A DNA stretch of 64,000 bases from Homoserinibacter gongjuensis (lineage in GTDB: Bacteria; Actinomycetota; Actinomycetes; Actinomycetales; Microbacteriaceae), in assembly GCF_030161875.1 (NCBI RefSeq), contig NZ_BSVA01000001.1:3162001-3226000 (forward strand). Direction: 5' to 3'. This document shows, in pieces, positions 27,050 through 37,148 of the stretch. Positions within the stretch are counted from its first letter, which is position 1. Every line of letters begins with the position of its first letter. Below the pieces are notes generated by a model that was not told the DNA's origin, ran no database searches, and saw only the letters and a program-made list of their open reading frames with translations. The translations under genes and the position numbers were made by a program.

Positions 27050-30000
27050 TCAGGCTTGTTGCACGGCCCCCGGCGGCCGCAAATCGATCGTCGGCAGCTC
27101 CTCCGCATCCCCACCGGACCGCGCGAGCATCTCGATCATGTCCTCCTGGCGGGGCTGCCCGAGGGTGAGCCGGTAGAGCGTGAGCGCCGAGCGCAGACGC
27201 TCATAGCGGTCGATGTCGCGGCTCAGTGGGTAGGTCGCGAGCACGCGGTGAATGCGCGCCGATCCCGGGTACACCCACCAAGGCGAGAACTCGCTCGCCA
27301 CATTGCGCGACGCCGCGTCGAAGGCCGCCTGCCAGGCGTGCGGGTCGCCCGACGCGAGCACGTCGTTCCAGTGCCGCTCCCCCACGTTCTTGCGCACCGC
27401 ATGCCCCGCGTAGCGGTTTACCCGCCCCTCGCGCTGCTCGAAGTCGACAGGGTTGCTCGGCAGGTTCCAGTGGATCACCGAATGGCTCCACCAGTGGAAA
27501 TCGATGCCCTCCTGCCCCACACTCGTCGAGGCGAGCACGAACGGCGCGAACGGGCTGTTGAATGCCGCCCGCACCTCGCTCTGGCGCACGCCGCCCTGCT
27601 CATCGGCATCCGTGGCGTGCTTACCGCCGTAGCGCAAGGCGAAACGCGCCATGAGTGGAATCTCCGCGCGATCGGGCGACGTGTCACGGGCTTCGTAACG
27701 CGCCGGCCGCAGGCTCATCGCGCCGACCGCACGGTGTGCGAGATCCATCAGGCCGGCGTCGTCGAGCTCCACCCCGCCCGTCTCGCTCCACAGCTGATAG
27801 AGGTACTCGTCGAGCACAGCCTGCAGGTTGCCGTCGGCACAGTACGCGAGCACGCTCTGCCAGTAGTGACGCTCGTCGCCATACAGCGTCGTGAGCAGGG
27901 CGATGCTCTCGGTGCGGTTGAACAAGGTGCGGATGCCGTCAGCCAGTTCGAAGGCGGCGCGCCAGAGCCCCTCCTCGGTCGCGGAATGCCCAGCGACACT
28001 GCGCAAGGCACGCCACGCGATGTTCCCAGGCGCGTGCACGGCGAGGGACGCGAGCTCCGGGTGTGCATGCGGCATCTCGGATGCGGTCTCGAGCGCGAGA
28101 CGGATGTGCTCGATGAGGCCCGCCGAGCCCTCCCCGTCGCTGGCTGCCAGCTGCTCCGGCGACGCGTCAGCGAGCGACGCCGGCAACGCACCCGGTGTCG
28201 CGAAGCTCGCCTCCCACGCCTGCGCGGCATCCGGTGCGGAGAAGAAATGGGCGCCCACCTCAGCCTCCAGGGCACCAGTCGTGACGACTCCGCCTGCCCG
28301 ACGCGCCGCGGTAAGGGGATCACCGAGCCGGGCGAGCACCGGGTGCGGCCAGAACAGCGCGAGGGTCGACATCGCCGCCGGCCGGCCCTCGTCGAGCGGG
28401 TACAGCAGGCGCGCGCGCACCGCCTTGCGCGCATCCGGCGTATTGGCGGTGAGCACCTTGCGTTTCCCGGCCGCAAGGCGATCCGCCTCGTAGCTCAGCA
28501 GCGCCGCAACCGCCGTCGGCACCCCCGACCACGCCGAGAAGATCACCTGCTTCGTGACGCGCTGATCGGCGAACTCGCGGAACACCGGGCCGGGCTCGAG
28601 ATACGGCAGCGTCGGCGGCACCCACAACAGCTTCCACCAGCCGTCGCCGACGGTCTGCGCGGCAAGGGCACGCAGGTGACCATTGCCGAGGTCGATCTCA
28701 TCGAAGCGCTCGATGGTGGCTCGGTCGAGTGAACGGGCTCCGGCGAGCGCCTCGGCAACGGCCGCATCCCCGTTCGCGAGCGCGGCATCCACACGCCGCG
28801 CGAGCTGGTAGCCGTCCATGAAGTTCGCGAAGAACGGGATCGACTTCCAGTACTCGATGTCGACAGGTGATCCGGCAGCGTTGCCTAGCTTGCGCAGCGC
28901 CGCCCACCCACGGATGTCGTCGGTCGACGGTGACGCCGTCGGAAGGTGGCGAACCGTCACCAGGTCCTCGCGCTCCGCCACCGGCGGCCGCTCCGAGCGT
29001 GACATCAGCGGAGTCAGCTGTTCCTGCACGCGAAGGGCGGCAGCCGCAGCACCCCGCCGGTGACGAGAGCACGCCGGTATTCGTCGAGGGCCCCCGCGAC
29101 CCTCGACACCGCATCCGCGTCGCCGCCCGCGAGAAACCTCACCGTCGCGAGGAAGTCGCGGTAGTGATCGTCGTCGGCATCGTCGCTGTTGGTGAACGGC
29201 TTGTAGGGGTCGCCGACAGCAGCAGCACCTTGGCCGCGGGGTGATCGAACAGCGCGTGCGCGAGTTCTGCCGCCTCGCCCGACTCGGGATCGAGCAGGTT
29301 CCGGAAGCGCTGGAACTCGTCGAGGATGATGAGGTCGGGCTCGAGCGTGTCGACACCCGCCTTCGCGAGTGACTGGCGCAGGCGCGCGGTGAGGTTCGCT
29401 GCTCGATGCCTCAGCTCATCCGAGAGCTTCGACTTCCCGCGCGCCTCGTCGCGCAACTCGAGGAACGCGCCGAGGGTTCCGTCGGATTCGACCATGCGAC
29501 GGAAGGCGCCCACGATGCGGGGATCGGGCTCGCCGCGCAGCTCCGACCGCAGTCGATCGACGCTCGCGGTGAACCGGCCGAGGGTAGAGACGGTCGCCTG
29601 CATCAAGAGACGCGTCGTGCGGCGATCGGATGGCGTCTCATTCACGAGACCGTCGAGGATTACCGTGAGCATCGCCCGCTCGGGCGCTGAGCCCGTTTGG
29701 CGTCCACCTTCTGCGAACGAGGTACCGGGCGTGAACGACACGAGGTTGACTTTCTTGCCCGTCGACGTCGTCGGCTCGGCCAAGCGGTGGCTCTCCTCGC
29801 CAGCATCGTGAGGCGCGTGGCCATGCCGATGTGCTTCTCGCCAGTCACGTTGAGGCGAACGAGATTCTGGGTGGCGAGGTCAGCGTTGCTGCAGACGTAG
29901 ACGACATCGATGCGGTCGACGCCGTCATCTGTCTGCAGCTGCTCGATGGCGCGTGCGATCACTCCTCGCGCGACGATGCTCTTGCCGAGCCCCGTTTCGT

Positions 30001-30130
30001 CGGCCACCAGGAACCGGCCCGAGCCGTTCTCGGCGCCGGCGCCGTAGAAGCGGTCGACGACGTGATCGACCGTCGCCCGCTGGAAGCCCTTCAGCCCAGC
30101 GAGCACTGCCTCCACATCCGCGCCGCTCAC
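27050..30130 (-). CDS. Superfamily-2 helicase of a helicase/PLD/DUF6361 cassette (three frame breaks)
   Basis: The N-terminal piece has KGFQRATVDHVVDRFYG and Walker A VADETGLGKSIVA (residues 42-54); the middle piece has PDLIILDEFQRFRNLL (DExQ box) and VLLLSATP; the C-terminal piece has STSVGQEGIDFHWW and QREGRVNRYAG (motifs V and VI). The three pieces lie in different frames. Single missing bases near 29795, 29216-29219 and 29052-29055 explain this: 3081 bp plus 3 restores one 1027-residue frame. The GTG start overlaps the upstream PLD stop (GTGA). It probably translocates on DNA or RNA for the PLD nuclease next to it. I give it as one gene because each break falls in a short G/C run. Confidence 0.8.
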
Positions 30131-31920
30131 GACACACCTCCGAGCTCGAGGTGCGCCGCCCACGCCCGCTGCCAGAGCTCGTCGAAACCGTCGGGCAGCA
30201 CCTGGTGCTCGTCTCCCTGCTGGCGCACGAAATCGACGATGCGGCGCACGTCAGCGAGCCCCGCATGCCCGTCGCCGACGGCACGCATGAGCGCCTCGAA
30301 CAAGCCGGCCCCGGTGCCCGGCCCGCTCGCACCGAAGAAGCCTGCTGATGCTCCTGCGCCAGCCTCGAGCGTGACGCCCGCCAACTCGAGCATCAAAGTC
30401 AACAACCGGATGAACGCCGCACGATCCGTGAGCTGGCGCGCGACGATCGCATCCCGGCGAGTGTCGACATCATCGAGCAGCTGCGCAAGCTGGATCGCGG
30501 ACTGCTGACGCCCCTCGGCGTCGCGCACGACGAGCACGACGAACGGGGTCACATCCGTGAGGGGAAGGCCCTGCAGCTCGGTGCCCTGCTGCTCGCCGGC
30601 GCCCAGCGCCGCGCCGCCGTGGTCGCGTCGCGTCAGCAGATGCCAGCTGAGCTGGATGCCTCGCTCATCGAGGCTCCGTTGGATGGGGACGATGCGCTCG
30701 TCGGCCCAGACGCGCATGCCGTATGGCTCGGCGGGAAGCAGGCGCGCCCAGAGCGGCACGGCAGCCAACCGGCGCAGGAAGCCCTCGAGGGCACGATGGG
30801 CCTCCTCATCCGCATCCGCTTGCTCGCCGCCCACGGCCGGATATGGCTCTTTGAGCTCGCCCAGCGCGTTGAGGGTCGCCTCGACTCCGAACTTGTGCAG
30901 CGACCCGACGAGCTCGACCATGAACTCGACGTTGCCGTTCCATGCGGCGCCTGTTGCGTTGGCCGAGCCCAGCAGCACATGGCTGCCGTCGTGGCGATCC
31001 ACGACGATCGCCTTCGCGTGCAAGCCGCTGAGACGCTCGGCCTGGGGCACGGCCGCGTCGGTGTCGGCGTCTGCCAACTGCGTCGCCGCGTCGTCGAGCA
31101 GGTAGCCCGTGAGGCGATTGTCGAGCGACGCAGGCGAGAGCCGATCGAAACTCTCCGCGCGCGAGAGCACATGTGTCTCGGTGCGCACGTTCTGGCGCAG
31201 CAGAGCGAGTCCGTCATCCGAGAGGAACGGCGACACGATGAGGGCGCGCTTGCCCGAGAGGTCGGGACGCGCGGCGCCCGGCACGCCGAACGGATGGAAG
31301 GCGAGCCCGCGCATCTCGTCGGGCGTCTCCCATGCGATCGACAGCGTGCGTTCGGCGAGCGCCCGGATGCGGTCGCGGCGCGCGCTCGAGAGCGGGTGCA
31401 GTGCCAACTCGGGCAGCGTCTGCAGGAACGAGCGGAGCGGCGGGTTGGTCGCCGCCGCGTCGTCGCGGTAGCGCTCATCGGCTGGCCACCCGTCGAGCCG
31501 CACCACGACATCCCAGCTGCGATCGGCGGTGAGGTTGCGGCTTGCGCAGATGAAGCGGTAGCGCGTCTCGTCGCCCGCGCGGTATTCGAGCAGCCACACC
31601 TTCGGGTGGAAGAGGCCGGTCGCGACGCTGACCGGGTGGATCATCGGCTCGAGGAACGCGGCCAGGTCAGACGGCGCGCCCATCGAAATGGCGCCGGCCT
31701 GGGCAAAGATGTCGATGCGGTCGGCCGAGCGCCGCACCGCGTCGAGCACGCCGATGGGATCGGTGTGGTCTGCAACGCGGTGCGCGGCGAACGACAGCGG
31801 CACCGTCAAGGCCGTGGTGAGGTCGAGGGTGAACGTCGTGCCGACCGCGTGCACGAGCTCGAACCCGCTCGGGGGACTCAGTTGTTCGCTCAGCGCGGCG
31901 CGCGTCTGCGGCTCAAGCAT
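30127..31920 (-). CDS. Phospholipase D-superfamily nuclease
   Basis: 597 residues with two HxK half-sites: GLFHPKVWLLEY (His105, Lys107) followed by CASRNLT, and GLHAKAIVVDRHDGS (His301, Lys303) followed by LGSANAT. This is a complete bipartite PLD active site, as in nucleases of DISARM-type and restriction systems. No signal peptide is present. A helical C-terminal third of unknown function follows. The gene overlaps DUF6361 upstream by 8 bp and the helicase downstream by 4 bp, so all three are one translational unit. Confidence 0.87.
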   Translation of the reverse strand: MLEPQTRAALSEQLSPPSGFELVHAVGTTFTLDLTTALTVPLSFAAHRVADHTDPIGVLDAVRRSADRIDIFAQAGAISMGAPSDLAAFLEPMIHPVSVATGLFHPKVWLLEYRAGDETRYRFICASRNLTADRSWDVVVRLDGWPADERYRDDAAATNPPLRSFLQTLPELALHPLSSARRDRIRALAERTLSIAWETPDEMRGLAFHPFGVPGAARPDLSGKRALIVSPFLSDDGLALLRQNVRTETHVLSRAESFDRLSPASLDNRLTGYLLDDAATQLADADTDAAVPQAERLSGLHAKAIVVDRHDGSHVLLGSANATGAAWNGNVEFMVELVGSLHKFGVEATLNALGELKEPYPAVGGEQADADEEAHRALEGFLRRLAAVPLWARLLPAEPYGMRVWADERIVPIQRSLDERGIQLSWHLLTRRDHGGAALGAGEQQGTELQGLPLTDVTPFVVLVVRDAEGRQQSAIQLAQLLDDVDTRRDAIVARQLTDRAAFIRLLTLMLELAGVTLEAGAGASAGFFGASGPGTGAGLFEALMRAVGDGHAGLADVRRIVDFVRQQGDEHQVLPDGFDELWQRAWAAHLELGGVS

Positions 31921-33124
31921 CCGTCGTCTCCGCCCGAGCGAGGCCCTCGTGAATGTCGAGCAGGATGCGGCGCACGGTTGGCCAGCGGAACACCAGTTCG
32001 CCGGCGCCCGAGCCGCCACCCCATCCGCCGAGCCTGCGCGGATTGCCGAGCCGCTTCTGCGCGCCCTTGTTGAGTTTCTCGCGCTGGCGGATCAGCCCCC
32101 GCGCGGCGTCATTGGCGGGCAGGCCGTCGGCGGCACTCCCCCGCAGCAGCTCCAGCCACGCGCCGACGAACCGCCGTGTCGACGGATGCACGGGCGAGCC
32201 GCGGTCGACCTCGATGCGCGCCAGCAACTCGTCGAACGACCATGCACGAACGTCGACCTGACCGTCGAGGCGATCCGCCCACTCCGCGAGCTCGTCGCGG
32301 TAGTGGGAGACCGGGTCGACCACCGTCTCGAGGCCGGCCGCCTCGTACTCCTCGGCGATCATCAGGTTGTAGAGCAGCTGTGCGCCGTGCATCACGACCG
32401 AGAACGACTGGGCGTGCGCGAGGAGGTCGCGCACCTCGGGGCTGGCGTCGAGGGATGCGGGGTCGGCCCACGGCGCGGGGCTGTGGTCATCGGGTGCGTA
32501 CTGCGCGAGGTGCGCGAGGTAGCTGCCCGGCGCGGTGTCGAGGATGCGGTCGCGCAGCCACGCAGCCTCGTCGGGCCGCAGGCCGAAGCCGCCTTCGACC
32601 TCGCGCGGAAAGTCGTCGGGCGGCTCGGGCATCGTCGTCGACCAGACGCTGAGGTTGCGCGGCCCGTCGCCTTCGGCGTCGCTGTCGGCGACCCGCCCGT
32701 CGAACATCAGGGCGTCTTCACGTGAGAGCGTCGGGTCGCGCAGGATGCGGTAGTGGCGCAGCATCGTCCAGTACACCGACGAGGGCAGCGTCTTGAGCGT
32801 GATGCCGGCCTGCGTACCGAGCAGGCCCGCGTTGTCGACGGATCGCTTGAGCGGTTCGATCAGTTCGCGCTCGAGTCGATCGGCTTTCGCGACCGGCGCA
32901 CTCGAACGGGCCGCCTGCTGATAGATCCACGGCACGAACAGCAGATACCGCGCACGGGTGAGCAGGGTGGAGGTCCCGGGGAAGAGCGCGTCAGAGATGC
33001 CGTCGCGCAACTGCCCGATGCCGAGCTCGTCGCGGCTCTCACGGTCGGAGAACAGTCGGATCACGTCGCGCATCCGTCGCTGCTCCTCGGCCGAAGCGTC
33101 CAGCCACGCGATCAGCGAAGGCAT
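31913..33124 (-). CDS. DUF6361 family protein
   Basis: 403 residues from ATG 33124, with GGAGG 8-12 bases upstream. Conserved-looking blocks include MPSLIAWLD, RDELGIGQLRDGISDALFPG and TRARYLLFVPWIYQ, the pattern of DUF6361, a family that accompanies PLD and helicase genes. The biochemical role is unknown. It is the first gene of the three-gene unit and may be the recognition or regulatory subunit. The C-terminus is Gly-rich (GGWGGGSGAGELVF) before a final helix. Confidence 0.8.
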   Translation of the reverse strand: MPSLIAWLDASAEEQRRMRDVIRLFSDRESRDELGIGQLRDGISDALFPGTSTLLTRARYLLFVPWIYQQAARSSAPVAKADRLERELIEPLKRSVDNAGLLGTQAGITLKTLPSSVYWTMLRHYRILRDPTLSREDALMFDGRVADSDAEGDGPRNLSVWSTTMPEPPDDFPREVEGGFGLRPDEAAWLRDRILDTAPGSYLAHLAQYAPDDHSPAPWADPASLDASPEVRDLLAHAQSFSVVMHGAQLLYNLMIAEEYEAAGLETVVDPVSHYRDELAEWADRLDGQVDVRAWSFDELLARIEVDRGSPVHPSTRRFVGAWLELLRGSAADGLPANDAARGLIRQREKLNKGAQKRLGNPRRLGGWGGGSGAGELVFRWPTVRRILLDIHEGLARAETTDA

Positions 33125-33240
33125 GAGTCGTGCACCTCCGGAAACGAGCGCCGCCCGGGCAGCGGGCAAGCCCACGCTAGCCGGGCGGTGCGACATCGGT
33201 GAGCCCCACAGCTGGGGGCGAGGAGCGCTGGTCTCTGCAA

Positions 33241-34005
33241 TCAGCAGCCGTGGAGAGTTTCGACCAATGCCTGACGGTCGCTCCGCGGTATCGAGAGCGA
33301 ATACTTGCCGAGCACCGAGACGAATGCGGCCGCGTAGTGACATTCGAACGCATCACTCGGTGGCAGCCACTCCGCGGGCCCCAAGTCCGACTTGCTCATG
33401 TTGGTCGGTCCATCTACCGCGAGCAGGTTGTCTGGGTCATTGGCGAACTCAACACGCCTCTTTTCATCCCATGCGTAGGCGCCGTTCCGCCACGCCCACG
33501 CGAGCGGCACGATGTGGTCGATCTGCACGGCCTCCGACGTCACATTCCCGCGCACGAAATGGATCGTCATGCCGGTATAAGGGTCGAGAAGGGTCCCGCT
33601 GGTCACCACGCAGTCGTGGGTACCTGGACGGAACATCACGTCGGCGAGATCCCGGGCGAGGATGTCATTTCGGGTGTCGCACCCGTTGCGGTCAGGGTCG
33701 CGCCAGCCGGCGCCGAACGCTGACCGCAGGTAGCCGGTCGCCTGATCAGTTGCGTCGGGGAGTTCCTCGAGAACCGCCAGTGCCTCATCGAGCTGAACCG
33801 TTGTCGGGGTCGCCTCGATGTCAGCCGGCGCGCTGGGCGTCGGGTCTGACGAATGTCCGCTTGCCTGCTCTGAATATCGCGCCGTCGCAGGCGATGGGCT
33901 CACCGTTTCAGCGGTCGCCGAACCGTACCAACCCACAGCTAGCGAGAACACGACCAGAGGTATCCCGAGCGCTCCAACCGGAGCCCTCCATCGCCCCGAA
34001 GTCAC
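33241..34005 (-). CDS. Secreted HNH (DUF1524) nuclease at the end of the tubulin-like operon
   Basis: 254 residues. An N-terminal hydrophobic segment (GALGIPLVVFSLAVGW) acts as signal or anchor, followed by a Ser/Pro/Thr-rich linker. The catalytic region has VQIDHIVPLAWAWRNGA (Asp163-His164) and NDPDNLLAVDGPTNMSK, typical of secreted DUF1524-like HNH nucleases. Cys residues at 109, 132, 222 and 254 may form disulfides, consistent with export. The GTG start lies 2 bases after the stop of the preceding gene, so it is cotranscribed with the tubulin-like/vWA genes. A shorter relative lies as a fragment at 44196-44597. Confidence 0.85.
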   Translation of the reverse strand: MTSGRWRAPVGALGIPLVVFSLAVGWYGSATAETVSPSPATARYSEQASGHSSDPTPSAPADIEATPTTVQLDEALAVLEELPDATDQATGYLRSAFGAGWRDPDRNGCDTRNDILARDLADVMFRPGTHDCVVTSGTLLDPYTGMTIHFVRGNVTSEAVQIDHIVPLAWAWRNGAYAWDEKRRVEFANDPDNLLAVDGPTNMSKSDLGPAEWLPPSDAFECHYAAAFVSVLGKYSLSIPRSDRQALVETLHGC

Positions 34006-34007
34006 CG

Positions 34008-34664
34008 TTATATCCCAGAACGTTCGGGTTCCTCGGGAGCCGCAGCGGTCGCCGTCCGCGGTCCCCCAAGGGCGTAGATCGCGTCGAGAGGTACGGGCCC
34101 GACGACATCGATGCGCACGAGCGAGTCAAAGCCCTCCCTGGAATCGAGTCCGGTTGGCCTCATGACGAGCGCTTCGCGCTGAGGTGCTACTTCGAGCACC
34201 GCATCGGGCGCCACCACATACGACGACACTCCTTCATGGTGGGCTCTCTGAACCTGGTGGCTCGCGATCCCCAAGGCGCTCAGCGGCGTCGGAGTCGACG
34301 GGCTCTTGACCACCGGCTCAAGAAGGAACTCGCTCCAGCCTTGACTGTCGTCTTCGCCACGCTTTCGGCGGAATGTGGAAAGCGCGTCCGTGCGAGCGAT
34401 CGGGGCTACCCGGATGCGCTCCCCCGACTGCAAGTCGTCCTGCAAGCCGTCGGCGATCGCAGCAAGCTGGCGCTCCGCAACCGACTCGAGCACGTCGGAC
34501 TCCGACATGTACCGACGGACGAGCGCTCGGGAGTTGTTCGGCGCCTCCGGCAGGTCGGAATCCAGCGCCTCGAGGCCGAGCTTGGTGTCGTCCAGGCCAA
34601 GTCGTCCTGCGATCTCCCCCAGCAGATTTCGGAACGCAGCGTCGCGCCAGCCCTTACGAATCAA
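34008..34664 (-). CDS. Hypothetical protein of the tubulin-like operon (218 aa)
   Basis: Not recognised. A TTG start overlaps the stop of the coiled-coil gene (TTGA), giving strict coupling. The protein is soluble, mixed charged, with a helical N-terminal half (FRNLLGEIAGRLGLDD, VAERQLAAIADGLQDDLQSG) and a more beta-like C-terminal half; it ends in an Ala/Pro/Glu-rich tail. No metal-binding or nucleotide-binding motif is seen. Its position indicates a subunit of the same complex. Confidence 0.7.
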   Translation of the reverse strand: MIRKGWRDAAFRNLLGEIAGRLGLDDTKLGLEALDSDLPEAPNNSRALVRRYMSESDVLESVAERQLAAIADGLQDDLQSGERIRVAPIARTDALSTFRRKRGEDDSQGWSEFLLEPVVKSPSTPTPLSALGIASHQVQRAHHEGVSSYVVAPDAVLEVAPQREALVMRPTGLDSREGFDSLVRIDVVGPVPLDAIYALGGPRTATAAAPEEPERSGI

Positions 34665-37146
34665 CTCCGCTGCGGCGTCCCGCGTGATGCGGTCAGAGCC
34701 CGTGCCACTCCCTCCACAGCCTCACCTATGCCCATTGCGAACGGCATACGCGAGGCGTCAAGGCCTGATGAACTCGCCTCACGCCATTCACGCGGGATCT
34801 CCCACGGATCGAACAGCGCGGTCGAGACGAGGTCGACCCACTGCTCTGCCTGCTCGTGCAGCGATTCGAGACGTTGCATTTCGCCGCGCAGAGCCCGCGC
34901 CCGTAGAGCGCGTGTGGCCACCGCGAAATCAGCCAACTGGACGCGTCGAGCAAACACGGACCAGCCGCGGTAATAGGCGACCAACAGGAAGATCAGGATA
35001 ACGAGGAGAAGACCCAACCCCACGAGCACGACCGCCCACCAATCGGGATAGTCCCCCTGCTCGAAAGCCTCACGAACACGACCACTCAGTTCAGGCTTGA
35101 GGCGGCCGAGCTCCGACATAGCGATCGACGGTAACGCGATTACGAAACCCATCACGACGCCGATGACAAGGGAAGCGACGAGCACCCCGCGATGGAAAGC
35201 CTTTCGAAGGCGAACGAGCTCACGCAGTTCCGGCAGATCGGTTCCAGCTCTCTCCGCGAGCGCGAGTTCGAGAGCCGCCGCCTCACGGGCTGCCCCCATC
35301 CGGTTCGACAGCCGTGCCGTGAAAGTCGCGGCCTGCTCGGCGACCCAATCATCGAACGATGCCAGGTGCGCCGTGGCCTGTTCGACTTCGAGAGTTGCGT
35401 TGTTGAAGCGAGATGCGGCCGACTCGACCTCTGCGGATGCAGCCTTCATGCGCGCCTGCAATCCCTGCCATTCACGGACCGCAGCGCTGTGCGCGGCGGC
35501 TACTTCTGTCGACGCATCCTTGGCTGGCTTGGCCGCGACAACGCGGCCGTCGCTTCGCGCCTTGAGCATTCCCTCGCCGAGCAGATCGGCCTGCACAGTC
35601 GCCAGGTCCGACTTGATCGCTTCAGCAGCAGATGCTGCTTGCGCATGTTCGACCCGCGCCGCGTCACGCCTCGCAGCCGCGGCCTGTACCACCGCAAGAA
35701 GCCGATTGCGAAGTGAATCATCCCGGCGAATATCTGCCCAGGTCACACGCGCAGGAAATCCACGAGGTGGCGACGGATGCTCCCATCCGCCACGCGGATC
35801 CGGAGCTATGGGGTCGAGCGAGTCAAACACGGGCACTCGCCCGTCGATGGGGCTGAACGTTTCATCAAGATTCGCGCTGCCGTCCACGGCAGAGAAAATC
35901 AGCTTGCGAAGCCCCGCCCACAGGCGTGGAGCGACATGGTCGGTGGGCGCCATAACCGAGAGAGGGGCACCCGTCGGAGTTGCAGGCGCCTGCAGCCTCT
36001 CGATCGACAGCAGAAGTCTCCGGTCCATCGCGTCCGGTTCCTGATCGAGCAACAACGCTACCTGCCGGTAACCGTCCGCGCCTTGGAGTTCCTTCGCGAC
36101 TCCTCGCGCGAAGAGGTCGTGGAACCACAGCCATGTCCAGTGCGGGATGCGAGCCAACTTCCCGCCCGAGAAGCGCGCGAACATGCCGAGTTGCTGCCAA
36201 ACACCGACAGACTCGCGATCTGGCTCGCGATCGATCTGCGGAGGCCGGAAGGCCAGAGCGGAATCATCGAGTGAGACGGCCGCCTCAAGCATCTTGTCTA
36301 TGTAAAGAGGCACACGTTCCGCCGGGATCACTGCGGTGCCTTGAGGAGTGACCGTTACCCCCGCCGCAGCGACCGAACCCCGATGCTCGATGAGCCGTTC
36401 GAGCACCTCAGCTGCGGCACGGCGGGCGATGCCCTTGGTGAGTACACCTCTGACGAAGACGCGCTGGATCCAAATACTCTGGGCCGCTGAGCTTTCGCGC
36501 TCAAACATCTCCAGCGTGCCGATCGGCGTACCCCGCCAGAGGCCCGCCAGAGTCGCCACGTGCATGAGCACGAAGCCGTCAAATCGCTCGTTCTCACGCA
36601 CGAACGCGTCACCCGCACTGGGCGTGGCTCGGTCCTCAGGCGAGGCGACCACCACGACGCTCGAGTCGTTCTCTGCACCACGCAGCCGCTCATCGAGCTG
36701 CACCTGCGTCGGCGTGCAGATCAGACTCATGCGGATGAGTTCGACAGCGTCGGTCGAGTTCGATGCACTCGGGTGCAACTGCGGAATCGAGTGAGCGACA
36801 TATCTGCTGACGATGTCAGATGCGTCGTCCTGTTGCTCATCAGCGTGCGAGTCTTGGGCTGGCGAGCGGAGCTTCACCAGTCGCACCCTCGAGATCGACT
36901 CTACGGCGAGCATCTCGAAGAGGTCGACCTCGTCCTCCAGCAGCTCGCCATCGTCGTCCACGTCCATCAGGGCGGCGGTCACCCGTGGAGGTCCGTCCCC
37001 CGTTCGATCTGATCCGGGTATACCCATGCCGCCGGGCCGAGGAGACCGTGCCGCGTCCATTCCCGCGCGAGGTCGAGAACTTGTTCACCCTGCTCGCGCG
37101 TCGAGAACAGCACGATGCTCACTGCATCGTCTCGCCACATCGACAT
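34661..37146 (-). CDS. Coiled-coil membrane protein of the tubulin-like operon (one frame break)
   Basis: An ATG at 37146, 2 bases after the tubulin-like stop, starts MSMWRDDAVSIVLFSTREQG and continues to GPAAWVYPDQIERG. One G missing in CCCCC (36997-37001) then shifts the frame; restoring it gives a single 828-residue protein. The middle contains long Ala/Glu/Arg heptads (about residues 480-600) forming a coiled coil, then two membrane segments (GVLVASLVIGVVMGFVIALP and WWAVVLVGLGLLLVILIFLL) and a cytosolic tail. It is not recognised. It could tether the tubulin-like filament to the membrane; that is inference from context. Confidence 0.75.
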
Positions 37147-37148
37147 GA

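Noticed and set aside
27050..30130. Helicase read as a pseudogene
   Set aside because: All three breaks are single missing bases of the kind seen in many other genes here, and the restored frame has all helicase motifs; assembly error is the simpler reading.
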